A stretch of DNA of 64,000 nt from Sarcocystis neurona (lineage: Eukaryota; Apicomplexa; Conoidasida; Eucoccidiorida; Sarcocystidae): positions 2,660,062 to 2,724,061 of the forward strand of contig KL647296.1 of the NCBI GenBank assembly GCA_000727475.1, read 5' to 3'. Under the pieces are notes generated by a model, which searched no databases, had not been told where the DNA came from, and saw only the letters and a program-made list of their open reading frames with translations. Positions 24,001 to 36,045 of this stretch are shown here, in pieces (positions within the stretch are counted from its first letter, which is position 1; each line of letters opens with the position of its first letter). The position numbers were made by a program, and so were the translations under genes.

Positions 24001-25596
24001 ACAACGCTTACATGAAACACGCAGCTCGCCTGCTCGCACGCAGTGCATCGTATGGATACATAAAAAATGAGGTAGTCTACATCGTTTATATATACAAAAC
24101 TGACATTTATCAGAAACCGTATGTCGTGCGCGCAGAAGAGTAGATGAATAAAAATGAGGAGGCCAGGTGTAAATTCTGAGCTGTACGCGCATATAACTGT
24201 TTTCTCCGATGCTGCAGTTCGTGAGGTTATCCGAATGATCACGTCTGTGTGTATACCGTAAACCGTCGGCAGTTGCAGGTAGAGTATGTGAAAACAAGAC
24301 AGATTGGCTCGTTGTACTTTCGTTGTACGTGTGTTTTGCTCCGCGCTCAGATCTGCACGTCCTCCACCACTTCGTTGGAGAGAACGGCTTGATTTTACCA
24401 CGTCGCACCACGCGTGCATCGCGATACCAACAGCAGTGTATTTTCAAAGCCATCAGCATGGCTCGTCGAATGGCGCTTTTTCCGTACGATTGGAAGCCTA
24501 CGCCTGGGGAGCTGATGCCCATCATGGATCCGCTTCAGGTGCAACTTTTGCATTATTTCATCGCGGTATTTTTCGTGAACGTCAATTTGCCACTGCCGTC
24601 TACGGTTGTGGGTGCGCCGTGTGTAGTCTTCCGTACTGATGTGTACGTCCCCTACGCGCATAGTCTTAGACTTCAGGCCGGCTCGATGAACAAGGTACTA
24701 GATGGTAGGTGGGTGTCGCTGTATCCTTGTGGAAGGTAAATGACGGTGTGTGCATGCAACCTGGACAGTTTTACCCGATTGTGCGTCGAGTGTCGTCCTC
24801 CCAGTTTCTCGCAGATGAGCTTACGGCACGGTATGTAGCAAGTGGCGATCTACGAGCAGAGGCGATGCTGAGGGTTATGCTTGCGAAGTATCCAGAGCTC
24901 AATTATAGCGGGTGAGTCCTCACTCTTGTACTGCTCGATTGTACACAAGATATCTCCCATCGGACGGATCTTCTTCAGTGGGTCACTCTGTACAGTGCAG
25001 AGGTTGCAGGACAGAGCTGCACCGTGGCAAATTTTGACAGTGGTGCTGTATATCTCGTCTTCGCTTGGTCGAGGTGTGCACAACAGTACAGTCAGAGGAA
25101 CAACCCAGCTTTCGTCTGCAGTTCACCTTCGGCCAAGCCACCGTGATGTTCGCATGCGAAACAATCTCGACAGCAGCCCTAACCGCAGCACTGGTCGAAA
25201 CCTGTGAAGGAGCGCTTTTTTATTGCAGTCTCGACAACAGCCCTAACTACTGGTCGAAACCTGTGAGAAGCGCTTTTTAACTGCAGGTACGTCCGAGCCA
25301 AAGCCCTGCGCAGTGAACGTCGACGTGAAGAACGCCGCAAGCGAGAGCAAGAAGCGCGCAATGATTTCACGACATTGCTTCGATTTTACAAGAAAGGTAG
25401 CTTTAGCACGATTGTGGATCCATAGTGGTACAATCTCCGTTTCACAGCTACTTTGTATGCAAACTGTGCGTTTGTACACGGGCCGCTGATGCAGGTGGGT
25501 GGGTGCCTGCGAAGTGAGAATCTTGATCCCTGCCCCTGCGGAGACTTTATCAGGCGACCTCAAACAGACACTATTGAACGGTGTGGCGTGTGCTGA
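21024..25596 (+). CDS. Multi-exon gene of unrecognised family (at least nine exons)
   Basis: Phase-consistent exons: 21024-21203, 21253-21336, 21549-21635, 21733-21816 and 22882-23038; then about 24445-24694, 24769-24911, 25287-25396 and 25448-25596 with the stop. The first four joins are all phase 0. Exon 24769-24911 ends in phase 2 and is met by a one-base start; 25396 ends in phase 1 and is met by two bases. Between 23038 and 24445 at least one exon is missing. Visible pieces are ERNVVLKILQRVDPERK; a basic-hydrophobic helix, QRFRRMVWMLLLTRYIQRGY; two FWDP motifs (YIDPFWDPFKRVEDL and RVHERFWDPTVDIRVALK); VVFRTDVYVPYAHSLRL; and a basic helix, YVRAKALRSERRREERRKRE, leading to NDFTTLLRFYKK. 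That last part recalls the first helix of an FF domain, but one exon is too little to assign it. The C terminus is Cys-rich (DPCPCGDF, IERCGVC). Exon 1 is not found. The gene is real with fair confidence; its function is unknown. Confidence 0.5.
24038..24094 (+). repeat. 57-bp identical direct repeat, copy 1
   Basis: This 57-base segment (beginning ACGCAGTGCATCG, containing GGATACATAAAAAATGAGG, ending CGTTTATATATA) is identical to 26103-26159. Both copies lie outside predicted exons, about 2.07 kb apart and in the same orientation. The flanks are unrelated. Confidence 0.9.
25165..25286 (+). repeat. Tandem duplication carrying two 3' splice sites
   Basis: Copy A (25165-25228) and copy B (25229-25286) both start TCTCGACARCAGCCCTAAC, share CTGGTCGAAACCTGTGA and GCGCTTTTT, and end in an acceptor-like TATTGCAG or AACTGCAG. 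The predicted exon at 25287 uses the acceptor of copy B; copy A provides a second acceptor 58 bases upstream. Confidence 0.8.
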
Positions 25597-25599
25597 GTT

Positions 25600-28500
25600 A
25601 GTTAATTTTTTGTCGGTTGAGGTAGCATGTGGTCCGCGTCTCCTGAGGTACCGCTCAGCTGCCAGAGGTTCAAAGCAGCCGCAGCCATGCAGATGTCTGC
25701 CTATGATGTCTGCCTATGAAGGCATGCGCCTGAGTACGTGCCGCAGTGATTTACACGTTTGAACGCACCCTGCTTCGTGGTCGACGCACGTTGCTGCTGC
25801 TGCTGCTGCTGTGTGCTCCTGACTGCCGTTTCGTCTGAAAACTTGATGCGGCGGACAGGCTCGTGCGCAGGCAGCCCTTAAATCCAGAGAGATCGGGCTT
25901 CAGATAAGGTTCACGGGGTTCCGTAGATTAGAAAGATCGGTAGATTGAGCGAAGCCGCAAGTTCCAGATAATGCAGAAGTCCAACCGTGTAAGACACTGC
26001 GATGGACTTCAACGTCGAGAGGCCACAGAGCATACTGTGTAGGTTATCTCTGGGTGTGTGCGGAAATGTAACGCCTCTAACAGAAGATTGTTGACATCGG
26101 CTACGCAGTGCATCGTATGGATACATAAAAAATGAGGTAGTCTACATCGTTTATATATAAATGAATTTCACAGTATTGTCAGTCATTGGCACAGCCAATG
26201 AGAGATTGTACATGTCCATTCGAGCAAGCGTGGAAGTGAGCAGCATTCGAGGCAGCATACTAGCAAAGTAACGTACCCCCAGTTGAGAAGGAGACTTCTG
26301 CCAAAGTTGTCCCCTGATGCACCGTGCAGAGTGATCTGCTACGGATGCGAAATCCACAAAATGACACGGCATAACGATTTACTCGCTGCCGGTCAAAGCA
26401 AGCTGCGGACCTTTCTGGAGGCGAACCTCCCTCAGCTTTACCCATGAGAAGCTTACATATGTATACAAATGTATGTACGAGTATGTGAATCTGCAAACGT
26501 GTATATATAGGTATATATGTAGAAAGTACGAGCCTCCCTGAGGCTTCACCGACTTGAGATTTACGTCCGTAGTGTAGCGATCTTCCATACCCTTCCCTGC
26601 GGGGATGTCGAATAGCGTGTATTATGGTAAGCTTAACAGCACCTCCCTTACCAGCACGGTGCAAAGCAGGTCGTCGAGCCTGCACGCTGAAATGTCTCCA
26701 CCGTAGTTAGCTCCTGTACGCGCGGATGCCACCGTCTTTATCTACTGAACAGCTAAATTGGACCACGTACATGAGGGCGATGCAACATGACTTATTTGCG
26801 TCATACCCGCCTGCAGAAAGTGCTCAGGTAGCATTGTGAATGAGTTTTCCGCTTTCGTAATGCCGCTAACGGTATGGGCCTGGCTCGACTTCGAGAAAGT
26901 GGTCTCCTATGCGATGCACAGCCCACTGGATACTGTTGTGCATATATTCATAGGGATACAATGAGGTGCACTGCTTCTGTTCAGCGGGGTGGGTACTGCA
27001 GAGAAACGCGCTAGGCATGAAGTTCGTAGTAGCACTGAATGGCATCGCAATTGCGGTCACCGTTGCTCTGGGAATGGACCTTGTGAAGCACTGTATCGTC
27101 TTCTCGCCAGCATTGATGAGCTGCACAGGAACCCCCCTAGGCGGGAACTAATCAGCCGTTTACATTGAGACTTCGTAGCCTTAGAGATTAGTCGGATTAA
27201 TGACGTTTTTGGCCCTAATTTTCCATGATGCTAGACTGATTCCTACCAGCGGCGCCGTACAGTGGAGCCTGAGTTTTCTGATAGTCGCGAATAAACGGGA
27301 GAAGACGCAGCAATCAAAAGCATTCAGTGCGGGGAAGGTGGGGGCTGGTGTTGCCCAAGGTGTGCGCGGGTTTAGCGTCGCAGTCGCTATTGAACCACCC
27401 GCTGAGCTACAGAAGCATACGCCAAAAAAAGGCGTATCTTTCAGCTGCGTGCTTCGATCGCCAAAACGTGGTGGCACTGCCTGCTTCCACGATATCTCCA
27501 CTGCCGCCCTAATATGCTCCTGCAGCTGCATCACGGCGGCACAACTGCAGAAGGGCCCCCGAAGGCCCTCAAGGGTCATGTCGGCCACTTTTCTGTCCAA
27601 AGAGAGTGGGTTCGCTTTCCTCACGCACGTGGTGTGAGCCGTCTACGAGCAACCGTGGGGTTGTTTGCAAACGATAATGTAGGAAACTGAATTTTTTGTG
27701 CGCTTACTTGGTCCTTCATTGTCGGGGCGTTACTGGTAATGAGCAGCGCACGCACAACCGAAGGATCTTTGTACGGCGCACGGCAGATTCACGTGACACT
27801 GTACATCAACAGAGGCTGTCCACCGTAAGTTGGGTCAGCGTACAATATTTTCGCCACACGATAGCCATTGCAGCGCCCTCAAAAGTTTCTCTTTGTTTTC
27901 GCAAGCTTCTGGAGTCTAATGCGATTCTGCTTTCCGGGCGGTGACAGGCTGGGGAGTTTTTGAAATTGTACAGAACAGAGTGAAGTTCCGGCTTTGCAGG
28001 TGTCTTGCAGAACGCTCATTTACACTTTAACACGTTCTCGATCCCACAGGGAAGAGAAACATTGCGGGGGCAGCACACCGACAGACGTAGACAGTTTTCT
28101 GGAGTGCTAACAAGGTCGCGTCCGAGCAGCTACGGCACTACGCACAATGCTTCTGCTTGGCAGCAGAGAGCCTTCTGACAATCTGGCGTGCAGGAGGCGC
28201 TGCTGCAGGCTGATGGGCACAATACCTGCAGCCGCTTTCTGCGAATAATTGGGAGCGCAGCAAAGCTGTCGTCCGCAATCCATTTTACGCTGTACCATGT
28301 GCGGAGGCAGAAAAAACGATGGAGAGGAAAAATCAACAGATTTACAAGCCGCGCTCAGCAGGCTCAAGTGAGGTCGGACAAACTGGGACAGGGTCTTACT
28401 TTCCGGAAAAAAATCTTTCTGCCGGACACCAGTCACAACTTCAGCTAACCGCACCGAAATTTGCCCCAACACATCAACAGCCAATGATAATCTCAGATGG

Positions 28501-28756
28501 AAAATGTTCACATGCTATTCAAGAAATAAGGTGTGTGCGTGAAGTTGGAGCGGATCCTCTTGCCCCACCGCCTGGCCTACACGCGCCACTTGTCATTTCA
28601 AACGGAGTGATCCACGGTGCGACGTCACACAGTAATGGTCATCACGCGCAGTGCGTGTCGGTTAATTGGAGGGCGTCTACCGCACACAGGGCGTTCAATT
28701 CTCTCAATAACTGTGCTCCTTTTTGCGCAGCAGAAAGGCTAGCGAACTCTCCGGAT
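25600..28756. other. Intergenic stretch, no gene assigned
   Basis: There is a (CTG)n run at about 25794-25812, the second copy of the 57-bp repeat at 26103-26159, and several open frames without motifs. A plus-strand frame at 27017 starts MKFVVALNGIAIAVTVALGM and resembles a signal peptide, but only 44 codons follow. A minus-strand frame at 27181-27624 and its plus-strand shadow are equally long and unassignable. The promoter of the 28757 gene must lie in the right part, but no motif was recognised. Confidence 0.4.
26103..26159 (+). repeat. 57-bp identical direct repeat, copy 2
   Basis: Identical to 24038-24094 over the full 57 bases. Sequence conservation without neighbouring homology suggests a small dispersed element or a recent insertion rather than a tandem event. 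Confidence 0.9.
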
Positions 28757-31339
28757 ATGAGACGCGTAAAACGTTTTCGACTCATAAGCATTTTTTTCGG
28801 TTGTCTGCTCACACTGGGTTCAGCCTGGGCTCCTCGACCTCTGCTGGGCACCCTTGAAGAGATCAGACTGAGTGGAGATGCTGAAGGGCAGGTGCACCAG
28901 GGCATGCCTCATTATTCATCGAGCGAGAAAACATCGCCAACCAAAGCCAAGAATCGAATAACGGAGGATGAGTAAGGCAGCTAGCAGCGTACGGGCCCTG
29001 TTTGTACCGCAAATAAGACATGTGGATGTTTCCAGGGCAGTGCATGGGGTGACACTGGACGGTGATGGGGGCTCTGTTCAGACGTTCGTTACCAGCAAGC
29101 ATCCGACAGCTTCACTGTCAGATGATAGCTGTGATTGAAAGACCCGTGAAATCCGCACAAATTATTGAAGAGACACTGGTGGTGGCCAGGAACTGTGACT
29201 TCCGAACCGCGAAGCTGATCTTTCATTGTCTTTGACAGGTTGGTTCTAAACGGTTTGATTTGTTGTTGTGAAGAAGACACTAGTGCATAGTCGACTTTTG
29301 GGACCCGCAAGAAGTGCGTGTTTTCGCTTGGCCTACGTCAACTTGTCGGTGAATAGCTCGTCCTCAGTTCTGAGAGTTACTGGGCTGTTGGTGCCCGGTG
29401 AGCACGATTGCGGAAAGACAGAACGTGATTGTCTTACGTTCACCTTAGTTAGCAGACATAGTCCAGGCTCACGGCTTTACCTCACTCTTTATTAAACTGA
29501 TACATCTGCCAAAGGAACTCTCCGATTTATCGCTCTTTGAGCTGAAGCAAGCGGTGCGCACTCGTCGGTGGTGATCGCTACAAATACTGCCCTTCGCATC
29601 TTTGCCATCGATATTCGCCCCCGTGTGCACGTGAAGCGCTTGACCGACAGAAATGCGGCCTTTTCAGCGACGACTACATCGAATGTTTCCAGTCAGAGGG
29701 TTAACCTGGTGCTATAAATGAACTCAGACTCGTTTTGGGGCGTTTCTAACAGACCACGTTGCCAAAGGTTTGTTTTTGCAGGCTGCAACAGGCGGGAGCA
29801 GCTCACCAGCTCGCGGAACAAGTCATTCAAAATCTCGAGTCTCGAGGCATTTCTCTTCAAGACAGCAAGATCTACGGCGTACTACGGTCAACCGTGCCTC
29901 AGCTGCAGTTTCTGGGAATTGATGCTGGGGCGTTTGAGGAGGCCTTTCGGCAGATTGTCGCGAGCAGAAACACGCCGCCTCCGCAGAGGTCACTCGATGT
30001 TGAACAGGTCAATCAAAGGCTTATCGAGCTAGCAGAGCGACTTGAAGAGTTACAAGCAGGACAGCGTAACGGCGCAGGAAACAATCGATCGACGGATATT
30101 CCGAACGTTCCCCGCAGTGGTGTTTCAACGAACAGCATGTCCCTGCCAAGGCATACTGATCGACAGTATCGCACAACGCCGCCTGCATCAAAGCAACTGG
30201 ACGAGGGTCACGCGAAGCTGGGAGCTAAGACGGTCTCCCAAGCTTTAGAGGGAATAGACCGCAGTCAAATCGTGAAAATTTTGCCAGCGCGAGGGCTCGG
30301 GACTGAGGTTGAGCAAGGCAACCTTGACGGCGAAGGACTGAGTGGGTACTGGGAGGACACGGATAAGACTGACGACGAAGACTTTGAGGAAGACCAATTC
30401 CGAGATCGTCGTGGTATCTACCAGCATGTGCAGAATTACAGCCCTCGTCAAAAGGCTTTTCAGCAAACGCTGTCAAACACGAGGAATGGCAAAATTCAAA
30501 GTAATAACGGTAGTGCCTTTCCACTGTTCAGGCACGAAGACGCATTCGCTGCCGATGGCATCAGACACCATTCTTTCGACGAAGATTTTTCAGGGGATAG
30601 TGCCGAGCTCCAGGGACAGCAGATATCGTTAATGCTCCGCAAAAGCGTTGCTGGAAATTCTGGCACACTCGACAAAGGCATTGAATTTACCCTTGACCAT
30701 CACAGGCCTTCTGGTCCGCAGTGTGCAAACAACAACGGTCGACCGCCAGCTTACCTTGACATCCCCCTTGTTGCCGCCTCCTTTGATGCTCCCGGAGCTA
30801 GCGCCATAGCCATTCTTGGAAGGTTTCGAAATGACGCGAAGCTACTTCTAGATGTGTTTGCCGAAAGCGTGATAGACTCACTTTCGCCACAACTACGGCG
30901 ACGATGGAAAATTACTCCGGAGGAAATAGAACTTTATTCCATCAAAGACTGCGACTTGACTATCTATCTGCACTGCAACTACATACAAGGACGTCCCGAT
31001 CCTAATCTGGGAACGCCCCTGGTATGCAGCTGCGCTAACGCGGCGGCGAGTGCAAATACCAGCCACGCAACAATGCTGAATAAGAACAGCTACGTACGAA
31101 TCGAGTGGAACTTGCTCGACCTCTCACGGCGAGGGAGAAAGGGCACCACAGACCTTGTAAAAGCCCTCAATGCTGATCTGCAAAGGAAAGGGAAGTGCAA
31201 CTTTATGACTACCACAACCTTCGGACGAACTCTCAGTACTGTTGTTGGCTATCCAGTGCGCACGGCTATGGCATACTATAGCTTCAGCGGAGCATTTCGT
31301 CCGGGTTGTCGCAGTAAGCCGAACACCGTATTAGCCTAG
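28757..31339 (+). CDS. Secreted protein of unknown function, 590 residues
   Basis: Exon 1 (28757-28971) ends at GATGA/GTAAGG in phase 2. Exon 2 (29782-31339) follows TTTGTTTTTGCAG and starts with the single base needed, so the join gives ITEDE then LQQAGAAHQLAEQV. Exon 1 begins with a clear signal peptide: basic MRRVKRFR, hydrophobic LISIFFGCLLTL, and a likely cut after GSAWA. The mature protein has three parts. First, an N-terminal helical segment (residues about 72-140, with VEQVNQRLIELAERLEELQA as a likely coiled coil). Second, a disordered acidic middle (DTDKTDDEDFEEDQ). Third, a C-terminal globular domain from about residue 400, with a hydrophobic helix (AKLLLDVFAESVIDSL), WKITPEEIELYSIKDCDLTI and about seven cysteines. 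There is no membrane helix or GPI signal. I do not recognise the domain; it could be a dense-granule, microneme or wall-body cargo. The start was chosen for the signal peptide, against an earlier in-frame Met at 28319. Confidence 0.72.
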
Positions 31340-31649
31340 TTCCTGAGTTCAAGACCGTATCTTAAATAAGGAAATGTAGCAAGTCTCAGTGTAGGTATAC
31401 AGACTGAAGATGACATAAGGTTATATGCTTGCTTAAAGCATACCGCTTCCCCGTTCGCACCTACTATTAAGTTTCAAGCCTTCCCACCACTCTTATATTG
31501 GTCGGAAAAAGGGTCACGACGACACAAACGCTGAAGTAGCCCTTCGCAGGGGTGCTGCGAACCCATCTGCATGTTGCAGACTATTGTGTGGCACCTAGGT
31601 GGCAGCGCGTATCTACAAGCGCTGTACGGCGGTCTTGTCCACCACATAG

Positions 31650-34600
31650 GTCGCACCTTCTGCTCCGACTGCAAGAAATCCGGTAGATACGCTGTCTCTT
31701 GTGCTAAGTGAGTTTGTAGTGCCCTGTCTTTGGGTTACTGCGTGCAGAACCTGGTATGAAACCCCCAGTTCCATCCTTTCCCCACGTACCTGGGCTTCCT
31801 CCCCCTGCACCTGATCCTCCAGGGCCTGATGCAACGCACCCAGGGAAACCACACATTCCACAACCTCGCCCACCTTTCGAGCCCCCACCTGTCCCTAATC
31901 CTCCAGGTCCTGACGCAACGCATCCAGGAAAACCAAATATTCCGCAACCTCGCCCACCATTCAAACCTCCTAACAAACCAGCTCCTCCATCAAGACCCCC
32001 TCTAGTTCCACCAAAGCCTCCAAGTCCCTTCGACTGCGTTTTTGTAGGGGTCGACTTCTTCGGATTCGACGTGGCAAAAGACGAGACCGGGGAAGTACAG
32101 TCGGCTTCAGAGTGCGCAGAGCGATGCAAATTTGAGCTCACGTGTTTCTATTGGACTTTTAATCAGAGAAGGCACTGGTGCTACCTGAAAAATGCTTTGG
32201 CACCTCTTGGAAAATACCAGGACCCCGTCACAACGAGGAGTCTTGTTTCCGGAGTGAAAGGCTGTAATGCACTGCCTGATGCATATCCGTCAGGTCGGCA
32301 GTCTCTGCTGAAGCTTCCACGTGACTTCATACTGGCTCGCTGCTGATCTTTGGGAGTGTTCCACGTACAAGGCAGATACACTCTCATATGCCCTCTACGT
32401 CCACTGAAGTCAGTTAGTTTTCGTTTCTGCTGCTCGTGTCAGGAATGTGTTTCCTTGTGATAATCTCTACCTCCAAAAGAGGCTGCACCTTCTCAGCATT
32501 GACACACGTGTAGCTTTAGAATGCCCTGTACAGTAGCACTCGAATTGTAAACATCTCTTGGGCGTTGTCGGCCTGTGTCATTGCCGTTCAGAGCCCTGTT
32601 ACGTCCGTAACATCAACATTGTGACGGATCCCAAGGGTTATAACCGCAGTGTGCAGCACTGTCGCACGGCGCTGGATTGTCACGCAGCGTGCGTCACAGA
32701 TCCCGCCTGCTTCTATTGGGTTTTCGACGAAATAAGACGCGCATGTACAGTAAAGGGCAGGAAGTTACTGGAGCCAACACGGCTGGACCACGTCAGGGAC
32801 ACTACAGGACTGATTTCGGGTGCTAAAAGATGCCCGATTGAGCGCGCAATTGGCAGACCCCGGCGGCTAATGGAAGAGGACTCCGAAAGTTCCAAGCCAC
32901 CTGCAGTTCGAAACTTGGAGGCTGTAGATGAACGACAAGGTAAGCGCGCCTCGTGTACAAACAGGAACTAGTTGTTTAGCGGCTTGCCGGTGTTGCGAAA
33001 AGATGGATCCGGCCCGACGTGGACTCTCCGCGTACAGCAAATGCACAATAAAATACTATGTGGCTCCGGAGGAGCATTACTCCACTTGGACTTTCGATTC
33101 CTTTATCTACTTTCTGCCTCGGAGAGTCACCCCTTTGCACGAGTAGTCGCTGTTCCTGCTGCTGCCTGCGTTTGACACCATTCAGAAGACGCGTGCTCTT
33201 TTACGGAAGGAGATCTATCTCTGGCCGCGCATGACGTACTCGAAAGCACACGTGCTAAACATCCGACAGAGTGCCGCACGCGATGCGTTACGCATGCTGT
33301 CAACACATTCAACTCACGGCTCAGAAATCCATTTCCCCACGCGAAAGATCGTGATAAGCAGGGGTCAGCGAACAAGATGCTAGAAGAGTGTGTCTTCTGG
33401 CGCTTTGATTGGAACGACGGCAACTGCACCCTTTTCGGAAGGGATGCGTGGAGAGGCTGGAAGTCTCCAGGATCTGGTCAAGCCGTTGTGGGAACTCATC
33501 GCTGCCGTCAATTCTCCTCCTTGTATCCGCCCTTGTCGGCACTAGGTTCGACACATACTTGAGCCACGGAGCGTCACGTCATGTCTTACTGACATCGTCA
33601 GGCTAGCACTAAAATCCACGTCGTCAGGAGACCACGAGAAGTGGTTCAGACAATTTGTATTGGCAAAAGCAGTTGCAGGTTCACGTCAGGTAGCGTTACG
33701 CAGGCGCAGCGCGTTGCTTGTGTTGCCACAAAATGTCCTAGATCTCCAACTTCAATTTGGGTGTGGAAGTGACGAACAGCCGTCATCATGAAAGTATGTT
33801 TCTCGTGGCCGTACTTGAGGTGAGATAAAACTCAACTTAGCCGGCAAATTGTGAACCTTTCGTGTTGCTGTTTTTACCGTGGTATGCAGACCTTTGCTAC
33901 CAAGAATACATCACAATCGTTCCCGAGTCATCAGACCTTCGTCTCTCTGTTGTCCCTGAGGTTACGGACCCAGGCCAGTGCGACCTTCTGTGTGCTTCCC
34001 AAAGCAAGTGCGTTAGCTGGACGCTTCAGAAAGGGAAAAAGGCCAAGAACAGCACTTGCACACTCTTTCAGGGCAACGCACATAAAAGAAAAATGGTGTC
34101 ACCTGGTTACCAGCTGCAGCAGTCCTACCCTCACGCATTATCGAACTCTCGGCACCGCTCAAGCAAGGTGACCGTCGTGTCTGCATTGCTTGGAGCCCGC
34201 CCGTGCTCGCAAGAATCAGTGTCAGTTCTGCTGTCTAGCGCTAGCTCGCGTCGTACGGCGGAACTGCCAGTGTCCTCAGCACCCTCACAGGTGGACACTG
34301 ATCAAATATCTACTAAGCGATCCGGTGTGACTGTTCCGTGGACCGTAGATCAAGCAACGGGAAGCGGCAGCGCGCAAAAAAGTAGTGACAGTAACAGCGG
34401 CAAGCATGGCGGCATCTTGAAAAGGGCAACTGTTGCAGAGAGTGATGCTTCACATGGCTCATCAGAAGAAAAGCCAGCTGCCCCCTCGCCTCTTCCTGAA
34501 AACCCACAGACGGCTTTCTTACCTCCTTCCTCTGCGTCAGCAGAGACCTACTCTGCCTCTCTTTTGTGGGCGGCAGGCCCTCAGGAAGCACATCGAGCAG

Positions 34601-36045
34601 AGCTCTATCGCTCGCCCCCTGTGCAAGCGTCGCCGGCAGTGTCGAGCACGCCGCAGCAGTGGCAACAGGAGCAGCAGAGACGGGCGCACGCTAGCCCTCA
34701 TTATTCGTCTGAGACTCGCCTTCCTCCTTGTTCCCAGGCTGGAGTTGAGTTTGTGGGACATGACTTGCTTCCGCGGACGTTAACGCCCACGGCAGTGTCA
34801 GCCGTGAAGTGCCTCACTCTGTGCGCTGGCGCGAAGTTTTGTTTCTTTTGGACATACGATGCCCAAAGCCGACTGTGTTATCTAAAAGACGTGAATGCAC
34901 CTTCAAACGCAGTTCACGGAAAACCAACAACACTAATATCGGGCTCGAAATATTGTCCGCCCTTGTCGACATTCCAGAGCTGGGCATACAGCGCGACAGG
35001 ATACTCACCTGTGCCGGATCCTGCGGCCACCGCTGGCACACGGGATCATCTCACACAGCTTACGAATGAACACCAAGAGGAGAGGGACAACGGACGGAAA
35101 GATCTGCTTCCTGCAGCGACAGAGCCGTCATCAGCTCATGAAACCCCAACACCTGAGGACTCATCCTTGTTATGGAGCGCGCTATCTGGACGGGCGTGGA
35201 ATACGCCTGCTTTGTTTGCTTCGTGGTTGCCGAACTTCGATGGCTCAAGAGCCCCACCACTCCACGGCGGAGGTGGATTTTTGGCTAAAAACCGCCCAGC
35301 CACCGAAGCGTCTGGCGTTCATCATGAGGCATTAGGTCAACAAGTAGAAGCATCGAATCAGAAAGGTTTGCATCGTGAACTTCCTTATGAATACGGCCAT
35401 CTGCAGCACACTTCACATATGCACCTGCAACAACAAGACGATTTCGTTCGTCACCCCCAAGGACCGGAAAGTCAGCTTCAGCCAACCTTGCAGGAAGACG
35501 CAAGGTCATCGGCCTCCCCCGAGGACGATGACGAGCGGAAAAGATTGACCTACCTGCAAGAGGGTACAAGCGACCCAACAAAGCCTCAAAGCATCAAGAG
35601 TGACGACGCAACACCCCGAACCCCTGACAATGTCTCGTCTCTCTTTCAGCCTAGCGCTGCAACCGCAACCACGGACGATGCTGAGTTGAGTGGCCTGCTC
35701 CACAACGAGAATCAGGCTGGCAAGGTCGTGAACAGCACGGTACGAAAAAGTCCTACTCTGAAGTGCAAACAGGAAGGTGTTGCACTGTTAGGTGGCGACT
35801 TGATCATCCTCGGTCCGATAGATGGAAAGAATGGCAGTGGCACAGTTGAAACTCCGGCGCAATGTGCCTTACTTTGTATTCACAACGCGGGATGCAGCTA
35901 CTGGACGCTTGATACGGAAAACCATACCTGCTACCTGAAAGCTCCAAGCGCACTTCGGTACTACACGAAGAATGAAAGCACTAAAAATTTCATCTCCGGC
36001 CCAGCCATCAATACTAAAGATTGCCCTCTGAATCTCATGTTCTAG
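31650..36045 (+). CDS. PAN/apple-domain protein with six modules (microneme-adhesin-like)
   Basis: Exons 31650-31707, 31748-32293, 32592-32939, 33186-33545 and 33890-36045; all ends are phase 1 and all starts supply two bases, so the chain is open over about 1,150 residues. The 5' exon with the signal peptide is not found. After a Pro-rich region with two copies of a 28-residue unit (PPGPDATHPGKPxIPQPRPP) come six PAN-like modules: 32035-32265, 32597-32833, 33194-33505, 33895-about 34080, 34729-34956 and 35764-36024. They share C-(x)n-C-xx-C-xxxxxC-FYWTF/SYWTL cores, a CYLK segment and a final LISGxKxC. The third and fourth are degenerate. Modules 4, 5 and 6 are separated by long Ser/Pro/Gln-rich linkers. 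PAN domains bind carbohydrate or protein ligands; in coccidia they occur in microneme adhesins. The donors at 32293 and 33545 are weak and were chosen by phase. The gene faces the monophosphatase gene. Confidence 0.78.
31797..31974 (+). repeat. In-frame Pro-rich tandem repeat inside the PAN gene
   Basis: Two copies of an 84-bp coding unit give PDPPGPDATHPGKPHIPQPR and PNPPGPDATHPGKPNIPQPR, each followed by PPFxPP. The DNA copies are highly similar, so the duplication is fairly recent. It forms an extended linker ahead of the first PAN module. Confidence 0.85.
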
